Assembly: GCA_934279105.1 (NCBI GenBank)
Contig: CAKQWR010000030.1
Location: 1-14,896 of the forward strand
Source of the DNA: an uncultured Oribacterium sp.
GTDB taxonomy: Bacteria; Bacillota; Clostridia; Lachnospirales; Lachnospiraceae
Reading direction: 5' to 3'
DNA length: 14,896 nucleotides
Numbering within the stretch: the first letter of the stretch is position 1; every line of letters begins with the position of its first letter. Made by a program: the position numbers and the translations under genes. Below the pieces are notes generated by a model. The model did not search any database. It saw only the letters and a list, made by a program, of their open reading frames with translations, and was not told where the DNA came from. Shown here one piece after another: positions 1-5,616 of this stretch.

Positions 1-205
1 TCGTCTCGCGGAGAATGGCAATCCGGTCGTGGTCATCGAGCATAACCTCGACGTCATCAAGTGCGCGGACTACATCATTGACATCGGCCCGGAGGGCGGA
101 GATCGTGGCGGTACTGTCATCGCACAGGGGACGCCGGAGGAAGTAGCAAAGGTGAAGGAATCCTATACCGGTTACTACATCAAGCAATATCTGAAGAAGA
201 AATAA
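1..205 (+). CDS. uvrA: UvrA, excinuclease ABC subunit A (3' end only)
   Basis: This is the C-terminal part of the DNA-damage recognition ATPase of nucleotide excision repair, which works with UvrB and UvrC. The window opens inside the gene; the reading frame starts at base 2 and gives 67 residues before TAA at 203-205. The visible part has the second Walker B region, [13 protein letters not shown], followed by [16 protein letters not shown] and GTPEEVA. This is the highly conserved end of the second ABC ATPase domain of UvrA, where the glutamate after VVVI is the catalytic residue and the histidine of HNLD is the switch residue. The protein ends in a short lysine-rich tail (QYLKKK), a normal place for UvrA to stop. 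The start, zinc-finger domains and first ATPase domain lie outside the window. A hairpin terminator follows 15 bases downstream. Confidence 0.95.
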   Translation, partial: RLAENGNPVVVIEHNLDVIKCADYIIDIGPEGGDRGGTVIAQGTPEEVAKVKESYTGYYIKQYLKKK

Positions 206-220
206 GCGTATAAAGACACG

Positions 221-252
221 AAAAGCGGGGCTGTTGCTACCCCGCTTTTATT
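221..252 (+). terminator. Intrinsic terminator of uvrA, probably bidirectional
   Basis: AAAAGCGGGG (221-230) pairs perfectly with CCCCGCTTTT (240-249) across a 9-base loop. The A-run on the left arm and T-run on the right arm let it work for uvrA on the plus strand and for the convergent regulator gene ending at 347 on the minus strand. Confidence 0.85.
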
Positions 253-346
253 GTTGGCTCCATCCCAAAAACCACCTGTTTGACAAGAGGTTCCTTGCTT
301 TGGTTAAAAAAGAAGACGCTTCTCGAAGATCGCTTCGAACCGGCGA

Positions 347-871
347 TCATGATTCGGCTTCCGGCATCCGCTCAGCGACGTTCTTCTCATGCCACTCTTC
401 AAAGTATAGCTTCTTCGGATCATCCGGTGTTGTTTCATCCTCTTCGTGCTGCTCCTGATAATGCGTATAGAAATCGGAGCGCTTCAGCATGGAACGGAAA
501 TCTTCCACGAGTTCTTCGACGGCACGGTCGCGCTCAGACATGCTTGGAATCGAAATCGTGCTCGCAAAGAGTGTATTCGGATCAACATTGAGCGCATGAA
601 GGATGCAGACCAGCTGATCCTGGTTCGGATGCTTCGGACCGTTCTGGCTCTTACTCTGATAGGCTGTTTCGAACTGAGAAATCATGGAACTGGAAATGCC
701 GGTAATCGCCGCAAGATCATCCTGCGTGAGGTGTGCTGCGATTCGAAGCTGCTTCATCGTCTTTCCGAACATACCCCAGTCGAAGTGATAATCCCGATTG
801 TTATAAATCGGATCTTCTGTGTATACTGTGTTATTTTTGTGCTTTGCACGTGGTGCAGAATAGTTTGACAT
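347..871 (-). CDS. XRE-family helix-turn-helix transcriptional regulator
   Basis: A 174-residue DNA-binding protein, target unknown. Residues about 34-104 form an XRE/Cro-C1-type domain: FGKTMKQLRIAAHLTQDDLA is helices 1-2, and ITGISSSMISQFETAYQ contains the recognition helix. HPNQDQLVCILHALNVDPNTLF closes the domain. Residues 105-174 are charged and probably helical (SERDRAVEELVEDFRSMLKR, then an acidic stretch); I see no ligand-binding or enzymatic domain. The start chosen is ATG at 869-871, giving MSNYSAP, because AGGAG lies at 882-886 on the minus strand, 10 bases upstream. An in-frame start at 949 would add 26 residues but has no ribosome-binding site. It converges on uvrA and is divergent from the ssrA side. 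Palindromes at 905-930 and 955-970 suggest autoregulation, which is inference. Confidence 0.85.
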   Translation of the reverse strand: MSNYSAPRAKHKNNTVYTEDPIYNNRDYHFDWGMFGKTMKQLRIAAHLTQDDLAAITGISSSMISQFETAYQSKSQNGPKHPNQDQLVCILHALNVDPNTLFASTISIPSMSERDRAVEELVEDFRSMLKRSDFYTHYQEQHEEDETTPDDPKKLYFEEWHEKNVAERMPEAES

Positions 872-904
872 AATGCATGTACTCCTTAGTAAGGGATTTT
901 TATG

Positions 905-930
905 TTCTATATAGAATTGTATTCTTACAA
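905..930 (-). promoter_or_regulatory. Two abutting palindromes upstream of the XRE gene (possible operator)
   Basis: TTCTATATAGAA (905-916) is a perfect 12-bp palindrome. It is followed directly by TTGTA-TTCT-TACAA (917-930), with 5-bp arms. They lie 34-59 bases upstream of the regulator start, where its promoter must be. XRE regulators commonly repress themselves through such sites. I cannot place a convincing -35/-10 pair here. Confidence 0.4.
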
Positions 931-954
931 CGAAGAAATAATAATTCACTTTCG

Positions 955-970
955 GCTATAGTTATATAGC
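955..970. promoter_or_regulatory. Further palindrome in the XRE upstream region
   Basis: GCTATA-GTTA-TATAGC is a perfect inverted repeat with 6-bp arms and a 4-base spacer, 25 bases beyond the pair at 905-930. It could be an additional operator half or a coincidence of AT-rich sequence. Confidence 0.3.
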
Positions 971-1444
971 TGCCAGGTATACTTAACTAGAAAAATCTAT
1001 AGCATTTTTAGAAAGAAATGGAAGATAAGTATACGAAAATGTCATAGGCAGCAATACTTAGTCCATTCTGGATTCGTTGCTGCTTGCACACACTCAATTC
1101 AGGTACTGTCTGGCCTGAAGAATCTGATATACACTTTTTGGAAAAACCATGCTTTATGTTTAGTCTATTAGGATAGCCGAGAAGAAGTCTTCGAAAAATA
1201 TACATGGAGCAGAATTTTTTAGAAAAGTGTACATTCTCAAACTTTGACTACAGAGAACCTGTCAGTACATGTTCTGATTTACGGCGCCGCATGTATTCTC
1301 GAACTGGATACAGGGGCGCTCATGGAAACTTTAAAGATCGCAGGTATATTCCTAAGCATCGCTTTGAACATGGGGAGCGCCAGGGGAGCCGATCTGAGTA
1401 GTCAACTGGATTATGAAATATATGTGAAATAAACCAGCAGTTTA
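971..1444. other. Long intergenic region with no supported gene
   Basis: Between the regulator gene and ssrA I find no ORF with a ribosome-binding site and no recognisable RNA. Short ORFs (for example a 62-codon frame at 1244-1432 opening with TTG) have no Shine-Dalgarno and no familiar protein sequence. A near-perfect 16-bp palindrome centred on ACATGT lies at 1262-1277. Decayed coding sequence or an unrecognised small RNA are possible. Confidence 0.4.
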
Positions 1445-1473
1445 TTTACAAAACGGATACAATCCGATAGAAT
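1445..1473 (+). promoter_or_regulatory. Probable ssrA promoter
   Basis: TTTACA (1445-1450) and TAGAAT (1468-1473) are separated by exactly 17 bases, a good sigma-A spacing. Transcription would begin near 1480 and give a 5' extension of about 70 bases before the mature tmRNA. This fits the known 5' processing of tmRNA precursors by RNase P. Confidence 0.5.
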
Positions 1474-1551
1474 GTGTCCTAAGAGCGAAGTGAGTGATGG
1501 TGTGTTATACATGATATCGCTTCGGCTCGGAGCACTTTGATAAGTGAATAT

Positions 1552-1894
1552 GGGCTAGTACCGGTTTCGACGGGGATGATGCAGCTTTAGAAGCTATCCG
1601 AAAGACAGTCGCGTTAAACTTCAAACCTAAATATAAACGCTAACAATAACGAATTAGCATACGCAGCCTAAGTGCTGTGTGGTCAGCCTCGATGCACTCA
1701 CACATCGAGAATCTGGCCTCATCTATGTGAGAAACGACGTTAAGAGTTTCTCCTCTTAACGGGCGTATTTAGAGAATACCGGCTATAAAAGGACGTGCAC
1801 ATCCTTTTATAGTGGGGAATCCTTAAAGTGTACTATGATAGTAGAAGGAGAGGGAATTTATTTTCGGACACGGGTTCGACTCCCGTCTGGTCCA
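1552..1894 (+). ncRNA. ssrA: tmRNA (transfer-messenger RNA)
   Basis: tmRNA rescues ribosomes stalled on broken mRNA. It enters the A site like alanyl-tRNA, then switches the ribosome onto its own short reading frame, which tags the protein for proteolysis. The 5' end (GGGCTAG, then CCGGTTTCGACGGGGATGATGC) and 3' end (GACACGGGTTCGACTCCCGTCTGGTCCA) are the conserved tRNA-like halves. GGGCTAG (1552-1558) pairs with CTGGTCC (1887-1893), including two G-U pairs, as a 7-bp acceptor stem. The T arm contains GGTTCGACTCC, with discriminator A at 1894. The terminal CCA is not encoded (CTT follows) and must be added by nucleotidyltransferase. The 343-nt length is normal for a one-piece tmRNA. The tag frame is at 1639-1671. 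The gene has its own promoter and tandem terminators. Confidence 0.96.
1639..1671 (+). other. tmRNA proteolysis-tag reading frame
   Basis: GCT AAC AAT AAC GAA TTA GCA TAC GCA GCC TAA encodes ANNNELAYAA and stop. The resume codon would be GCT at 1639, 87 bases after the tmRNA 5' end, which is a normal distance. Most Firmicute tags end in ALAA or a close variant. Here the last four residues are AYAA, although the terminal AA dipeptide read by ClpXP-type proteases is kept. Confidence 0.85.
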
Positions 1895-1902
1895 CTTAAT
1901 CG

Positions 1903-1950
1903 TGCATATCCGAATTCATCGAGAGGTTCGGATTTGCATTTATCATTTTA
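1903..1950 (+). terminator. First terminator after ssrA
   Basis: TGCATATCCGAA (1903-1914) pairs with TTCGGATTTGCA (1927-1938) with one mismatch across a 12-base loop. An interrupted T-rich tract follows. Confidence 0.6.
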
Positions 1951-1959
1951 ATTAAAAAC

Positions 1960-2003
1960 GAGAACTTGCAGAATATTCGATTTTCTGTGGGCTCTCTTTT
2001 TTT
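1960..2003 (+). terminator. Second terminator after ssrA
   Basis: GAGAACTTGCAGAA (1960-1973) pairs with TTCTGTGGGCTCTC (1983-1996), with three G-U pairs and one mismatch. Seven T residues follow (1997-2003). Tandem terminators insulate the permease gene from the strongly expressed tmRNA. Confidence 0.7.
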
Positions 2004-2105
2004 GTATTACAAATTATAAATAATCCATATATTCGCATCATAAAATATATGAAAATAAGTTATATCGCTGAAAATGATCGAATTTATAAACAGTTTTTAA
2101 TTATC

Positions 2106-2135
2106 TTACATTTTTCTGTAGTAGTGTGTTACACT
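2106..2135 (+). promoter_or_regulatory. Candidate promoter of the purine permease gene, overlapped by a palindrome
   Basis: TTACAT (2106-2111) and an extended -10, TGTTACACT (2127-2135), have an 18-base spacing. The -10 sits inside the perfect palindrome TAGTGT-GTT-ACACTA (2122-2136), which could be a repressor site. If transcription instead starts further upstream, the same bases would form the closing stem of the leader RNA. Confidence 0.35.
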
Positions 2136-2236
2136 AGTCTCTGTTCTTTTTAAGGGGGAGGCGTGGCTGTTTTAATTGCCAAACTACCAGCCGCGTCCTG
2201 TGTAACCTAAGGATGGTACAGAATCAGCTCTGTGCC
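2128..2236 (+). promoter_or_regulatory. Structured 5' leader of the permease gene (possible riboswitch or attenuator)
   Basis: Three stems can be drawn. GTTACAC (2128-2134) pairs with GTGTAAC (2200-2206) as a 7-bp closing stem. GGCGTGGCTG (2160-2169) pairs with CAGCCGCGTC (2188-2197), with two G-U pairs, around an 18-base loop. GGTACAGA (2215-2222) pairs with TCTGTGCC (2229-2236) around a 6-base loop, ending 9 bases before the Shine-Dalgarno. It lacks the conserved core of guanine/adenine riboswitches, and I do not recognise PRPP, guanidine, ZTP or preQ1 motifs. No U-tract terminator is present, so any control would act on translation. Confidence 0.4.
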
Positions 2237-2261
2237 GTTAAAAACAAGGAGGCTATTTCGT

Positions 2262-3626
2262 ATGGAAAAGTTTTTCAAGCTGAAGGAAAAAGGTACGGAC
2301 GTACGTACCGAGATGATTGCCGGTATTACGACATTCATGACCATGGCCTACATTCTGGCCGTTAACCCGAGCATCCTCGGAGCTACAGGTATGGATTCCG
2401 GTGCGATCTTCACCGCAACCGCACTTGCATCTGCACTTGCATCATTCTGCATGGCATTCCTCGCAAATCTTCCGTTTGTACTGTCAGCAGGTATGGGTCT
2501 CAATGCTTACTTCGCTTACACTGTCGTTTTAGGCATGGGTTATTCCTGGGAGGTTGCCCTGACCGCTGTATTCGCAGAGGGTCTTGTGTTCGTCCTTCTG
2601 TCTCTGACGAACGTTCGTGAGGCGATTTTCAATGCAATCCCGCAGACACTGAAGTATGGTGTTTCCGTAGGTATCGGTCTGTTCATCTGCTTCATCGGTC
2701 TTCAGAATGCACACATCGCAGTTGACTCTGCAACGCTTGTAACCATCTTCAGCTTTTCACAGTCCGTAAAGGCTGGCACCTTTAATTCGGAGGGTATCAC
2801 CGTACTGCTTGCACTGATCGGTATCATCATCACCGGTTATCTCGTTATCAAGGGCGTGAAGGGTAACATCCTCATCGGTATTTTCGTAACCTGGCTCCTC
2901 GGCATTCTCTGCCAGCTGACCGGTCTCTATGTACCGAATCCGGATGCTGGCTTCTACAGCCTGATTCCTTCCGGTGTCGTTTCCATGCCGGCATCGATCG
3001 CGCCGACATTCTTAAAGTTTGATTTCTCTATCATCGCAGAGCATCCGCTTGATTTCTTTTCGGTACTGTTTGCATTCCTGTTTGTCGATATCTTCGATAC
3101 ACTTGGAACACTCATCGGTTGTGCATCGAAGGCTGACATGCTTGACAAGGATGGCAAGCTTCCGGAGATTAAGGGCGCACTGCTTGCTGACTCTATCGGT
3201 ACGATGGTAGGTGCGTGCCTCGGTACGTCCACCATCACCACCTTCGTTGAGTCCAGCTCCGGTATCGCAGAGGGTGGCCGCAGTGGTCTCACCGCTGTCG
3301 TTTCCGGTCTCTTCTTCCTGCTTGCGCTGTTCTTCTCCCCGATCTTCCTGGCAATCCCGAGCTTCGCAACCGCTCCGGCGCTGGTTATCGTAGGATTCCT
3401 GATGATTCAGCAGGTCGTAAAGGTAGAGTGGAATGATCTCCTTGAGGCAATTCCGGCATACATCGCTATCTTCGCGATGCCGTTCCTGTACTCTATCTCT
3501 GAGGGTATTTCCTTGGGCATCATCTCTTACGTACTCCTTCACGTACTGTCCGGAAAGGGTAAGTCCGTAACACCGCTGATGTATGCGCTTGCGATTCTCT
3601 TCGTACTGAAGTACATCATGCTGTAA
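2262..3626 (+). CDS. NCS2-family purine permease (guanine/hypoxanthine type, AzgA/PbuG-like)
   Basis: A 454-residue inner-membrane permease that probably imports a purine base (guanine, hypoxanthine or adenine) by proton symport. It opens with MEKFFKLKEKGTDVRTEMIAGITTFMTMAYILAVNP, characteristic of the AzgA-like branch of NCS2. SAGMGLNAYFAY is at about 75-86, FVDIFDTLGTLIG at 274-286 and GTSTITTFVESSSGIAEGGRSGL at 321-343. Asp276 and Asp279 of the first of these last two and Glu330 of the second are the likely substrate-site residues by family knowledge. About 12-14 hydrophobic segments span the length, which is full size. The ATG at 2262 is chosen because AAGGAGG lies at 2246-2252, 9 bases upstream. 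The upstream GTG at 2232 lies inside a leader hairpin. It is monocistronic, with a structured leader and its own terminator. Exact substrate cannot be told from sequence. Confidence 0.92.
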   Translation: MEKFFKLKEKGTDVRTEMIAGITTFMTMAYILAVNPSILGATGMDSGAIFTATALASALASFCMAFLANLPFVLSAGMGLNAYFAYTVVLGMGYSWEVALTAVFAEGLVFVLLSLTNVREAIFNAIPQTLKYGVSVGIGLFICFIGLQNAHIAVDSATLVTIFSFSQSVKAGTFNSEGITVLLALIGIIITGYLVIKGVKGNILIGIFVTWLLGILCQLTGLYVPNPDAGFYSLIPSGVVSMPASIAPTFLKFDFSIIAEHPLDFFSVLFAFLFVDIFDTLGTLIGCASKADMLDKDGKLPEIKGALLADSIGTMVGACLGTSTITTFVESSSGIAEGGRSGLTAVVSGLFFLLALFFSPIFLAIPSFATAPALVIVGFLMIQQVVKVEWNDLLEAIPAYIAIFAMPFLYSISEGISLGIISYVLLHVLSGKGKSVTPLMYALAILFVLKYIML

Positions 3627-3641
3627 TATTTTGTTTTATCT

Positions 3642-3671
3642 CCGCCGGGGCGTTTGCTCCGGCGGTTTTTT
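3642..3671 (+). terminator. Intrinsic terminator of the permease gene
   Basis: CCGCCGGGGC (3642-3651) pairs with GCTCCGGCGG (3656-3665), with one G-U pair, around a GTTT loop. Six T residues follow. It is strong and GC-rich. Confidence 0.92.
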
Positions 3672-3684
3672 ACCAGTGGATTAC

Positions 3685-3713
3685 TTGAACCACGCGGTGG
3701 ATAATGTTATAGT
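3685..3713 (+). promoter_or_regulatory. Promoter of the mgtE leader
   Basis: TTGAAC (3685-3690), 17 bases, then TATAGT (3708-3713), with an extended -10 TG at 3705-3706. Transcription would start near 3720, about 30 bases before the small ORF and about 390 bases before mgtE. Confidence 0.65.
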
Positions 3714-3749
3714 TAATAAGTAAAAAACTGAACAAAGGAGGATAAGTAT

Positions 3750-3857
3750 ATGGACAGTTGTGATAGTGGAAGTCGAAGTACGAAGAATGGTGGATTTAGA
3801 CTTGTATACTATGTAAACGCAGATCACTTAAGCCTCTTATGTGGGACATACTTTTAA
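3750..3857 (+). CDS. Small leader ORF upstream of mgtE (35 residues, unknown)
   Basis: A 35-codon frame starts at ATG 3750 behind a perfect AAAGGAGG (3734-3741) at 8-base spacing, about 30 bases after a good promoter. This is better initiation context than most genes here. The product starts MDSCDSGSRSTKNGG, continues FRLVYYVNADHLSLLCGTYF and stops at TAA 3855-3857. It has two cysteines (4 and 31), no signal peptide and no membrane helix, and I do not recognise a family. It is not rich in Pro/Asp/Glu like the Mg2+-sensing leader peptides known from enterobacteria. It lies in the mgtE leader upstream of a terminator, so a cis-acting leader peptide is plausible; an independent small protein is the alternative. 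The last sense codon and stop read TTT-TAA, where tRNA-Phe could re-pair one base forward. That would add KKSCKAKAMF before a stop at 3886-3888, but there is no proof it happens. Confidence 0.5.
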   Translation: MDSCDSGSRSTKNGGFRLVYYVNADHLSLLCGTYF

Positions 3858-3935
3858 GAAAAGCTGTAAAGCAAAAGCTATGTTTTAAAGAAGCTGTTTC
3901 GTGAGATCTGTTTGTGGCAGGCATTATGAATAGAA

Positions 3936-3960
3936 GCTGCTTACGGAAAGTGGAAGCGGC
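3936..3960 (+). promoter_or_regulatory. Hairpin in the mgtE leader between small ORF and terminator
   Basis: GCTGCTT (3936-3942) pairs with AAGCGGC (3954-3960), with one G-U pair, around an 11-base loop. The 3858-4009 stretch holding it is transcribed but non-coding. I see none of the conserved M-box (ykoK) core sequence there, although M-box is the usual Mg2+ riboswitch before Firmicute mgtE genes. Confidence 0.4.
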
Positions 3961-4009
3961 GACGTAGCTATTAAAGTGTCCTGATTTTAAATAGTATAGA
4001 AGCCTTCAT

Positions 4010-4073
4010 CCATCGTTATGACTGAATTCACAACTACTGATTGTGCACAGGTTTGTGTGACGATGGTTTTTTT
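4010..4073 (+). terminator. Leader terminator (attenuator candidate) upstream of mgtE
   Basis: CCATCGT (4010-4016) pairs perfectly with ACGATGG (4060-4066), and seven T residues follow (4067-4073). The 43 bases between fold further: CACAA (4029-4033) can pair with TTGTG at 4041-4045 or 4053-4057. The terminator lies 34 bases before the mgtE start and about 290 after the promoter. It therefore either ends a separate small transcript or is a regulated attenuator for mgtE. No other clear promoter lies between it and mgtE, which favours attenuation. Confidence 0.65.
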
Positions 4074-4107
4074 GTGCCCTTTTTTACGGGGAGGAAGGAG
4101 GCTTCGC

Positions 4108-5502
4108 ATGACGAAGGAAATTTTAAAGGAACCTGTATATGTTGAGGAAATTGTAAACATTGTCCGCTCATCATCTTCGCTTGAAGAGATGCGAGATGAG
4201 CTTCGCAGCTACCATGAGAACGATATCGCGCAGAGCTTCGAGCTACTGAACAGAGCCGAGCGGAATCTTCTTTATACTGGGCTGGATGCAGAGGAACTCG
4301 CGGAGGTTATCTCCTACCTCGATAATCCGTCTGAGTATATCGAGGAAATCGGAATCGTAAAGCTTGCGGAAATCATCAACGAGATGGACGCGGATGATGC
4401 AATCGACCTCTGGGAGGACATCGATGAGAGCGTGCGCGTGAAGCTGCGCCCGATGATCGATGATGAGACGAAGACAGAGATTCGCCTCATTCATTCCTAT
4501 GATGATGACGAGGTCGGAAGTCTCATCACGACGAACTACATCCGTATCCGCCAGAATCTGACGATTCGCCAGGCGATGCATGAGCTGATTCAGCAGGCAG
4601 GTGATAATGACAATATCTCGACCATCTATGTGGTGGATGATCGCAAGCGTTTCTGTGGTGCCATCAATCTGAAGGACCTCATCATTGCCCGAAACAACGT
4701 GCCACTCGAAGACATCACGATCGATTCCTATCCGTACCTGATGGACCACGAGAAGATTTCCGACAGCATCGAGAAAATCAAGGACTACGCGGAGGATTCA
4801 CTCCCGGTTCTGAATAAGGATCGAAAGATCATCGGTATCATCACGGCGCAGGACGTTACCGAGGCCGTGGATGATGAGATCAGTGAGGACTATGCAAAGC
4901 TGGCAGGTCTTGCTGCAGAGGAAGATCTCAACGAGACGACGAAGGACAGTGTGAAGAAACGTCTGCCATGGCTTGTGGTGCTGCTGTTCCTCGGTATGGT
5001 TGTATCCTCGGTGGTCGGTGCCTTCGAGAACGTCGTGGCCATCCTGCCGATCGTCATCTGCTTCCAGTCGCTGATTCTCGACATGGCCGGTAATGTCGGC
5101 ACCCAGTCGCTTGCGGTGACGATTCGTGTGCTCATGGATGAGAACCTCGACGCAAAGGATAAGTGGCATCTGATCGGAAAGGAAATGAAGATCGGATTCT
5201 GCAACGGCTCTCTGCTGGGTGTGCTGTCTGTGCTCTGTCTCGGTGTATACATTGCAACGTTCAAGGGCTACACCTTTGGTACGGCAATGCTGATTTCCGG
5301 TTGTGTAGGCATTTCCCTGCTCGTGGCGATCGTCATCTCGAGTCTCGTCGGCACGCTGGTTCCGCTGTTCTTCCACAAGGTGAAGGTGGACCCGGCGGTG
5401 GCATCCGGTCCGCTGATCACGACCGTGAACGACCTCGTGGCTGTTGTGACATATTATGGTCTCGCATGGCTGCTCCTCATCGAGATTTTACATATTGTAT
5501 AA
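4108..5502 (+). CDS. mgtE: MgtE-type magnesium transporter
   Basis: A 464-residue Mg2+-gated inner-membrane channel/transporter of the MgtE/SLC41 family. Residues about 15-130 are the helical MgtE N domain (LRSYHENDIAQSFELL, then acidic DADDAIDLWEDIDESVR). Residues 135-200 and 201-260 are two CBS domains (EVGSLITTNYIRIRQNLTIRQA; IIGIITAQDVTEAV), which bind Mg2+ and close the pore when Mg2+ is plentiful. The plug helix is about 261-283, followed by five membrane helices from 287 to 463. MAGNVGTQSLAVTIR (326-340) and DPAVASGPLITTVND (428-442) are the family pore signatures; Asp442 should be the pore aspartate. The ATG at 4108 is preceded by AAGGAGG (4095-4101, 6-base spacing). The in-frame ATG at 4018 would run through the leader terminator and encode an atypical extension, so I reject it. 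Expression is probably controlled by the leader. Confidence 0.95.
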   Translation: MTKEILKEPVYVEEIVNIVRSSSSLEEMRDELRSYHENDIAQSFELLNRAERNLLYTGLDAEELAEVISYLDNPSEYIEEIGIVKLAEIINEMDADDAIDLWEDIDESVRVKLRPMIDDETKTEIRLIHSYDDDEVGSLITTNYIRIRQNLTIRQAMHELIQQAGDNDNISTIYVVDDRKRFCGAINLKDLIIARNNVPLEDITIDSYPYLMDHEKISDSIEKIKDYAEDSLPVLNKDRKIIGIITAQDVTEAVDDEISEDYAKLAGLAAEEDLNETTKDSVKKRLPWLVVLLFLGMVVSSVVGAFENVVAILPIVICFQSLILDMAGNVGTQSLAVTIRVLMDENLDAKDKWHLIGKEMKIGFCNGSLLGVLSVLCLGVYIATFKGYTFGTAMLISGCVGISLLVAIVISSLVGTLVPLFFHKVKVDPAVASGPLITTVNDLVAVVTYYGLAWLLLIEILHIV

Positions 5503-5517
5503 ATTGAAATTCGTATC

Positions 5518-5546
5518 TTGCGCATGAAACTGCCATCGCATATAAT
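5518..5546 (+). promoter_or_regulatory. Probable guaA promoter
   Basis: TTGCGC (5518-5523), 17 bases, then a perfect TATAAT (5541-5546). Transcription would start near 5553, giving a leader of about 60 bases. A TTGACA at 5553-5558 lacks a well-spaced -10. No riboswitch fits in the short leader. Confidence 0.6.
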
Positions 5547-5616
5547 ATTATATTGACAAAAAATCTTCTGTTTTCATGTTTTAAATAGAAAAACGCATGC
5601 TAGCAAAGGAGCGACA

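Noticed and set aside
446-868. 140-codon ORF opposite the XRE gene
   Set aside because: Shadow frame of a gene with a clear helix-turn-helix; no ribosome-binding site and no recognisable protein.
872-949. 26-residue extension of the XRE regulator from 949
   Set aside because: No Shine-Dalgarno precedes it, and it would cover the palindromic promoter region. MSNYSAP at 871 has AGGAG.
1204-1432. Overlapping 62-65-codon ORFs in the intergenic region
   Set aside because: No ribosome-binding site or family resemblance; one opens only with TTG. I cannot exclude a decayed gene.
2232-2261. GTG start of the permease at 2232
   Set aside because: It lies in the right arm of a leader hairpin and has no ribosome-binding site. 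The ATG at 2262 has AAGGAGG at 9 bases and gives the family N-terminus.
2137-2261. Guanine/adenine riboswitch before the permease
   Set aside because: The conserved purine-aptamer core and the two kissing hairpin loops are absent.
3720-4073. M-box (ykoK) magnesium riboswitch before mgtE
   Set aside because: Expected from gene context, but I could not find the conserved core sequences in the leader. A covariance search would settle it.
4018-4107. 30-residue N-terminal extension of MgtE from the ATG at 4018
   Set aside because: It would be translated from the terminator hairpin and U-run, has no Shine-Dalgarno, and is unlike MgtE. The ATG at 4108 has AAGGAGG.
4798-5376. 192-codon minus-strand ORF opposite mgtE
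   Set aside because: Shadow of mgtE codons; the plus frame has every MgtE signature.
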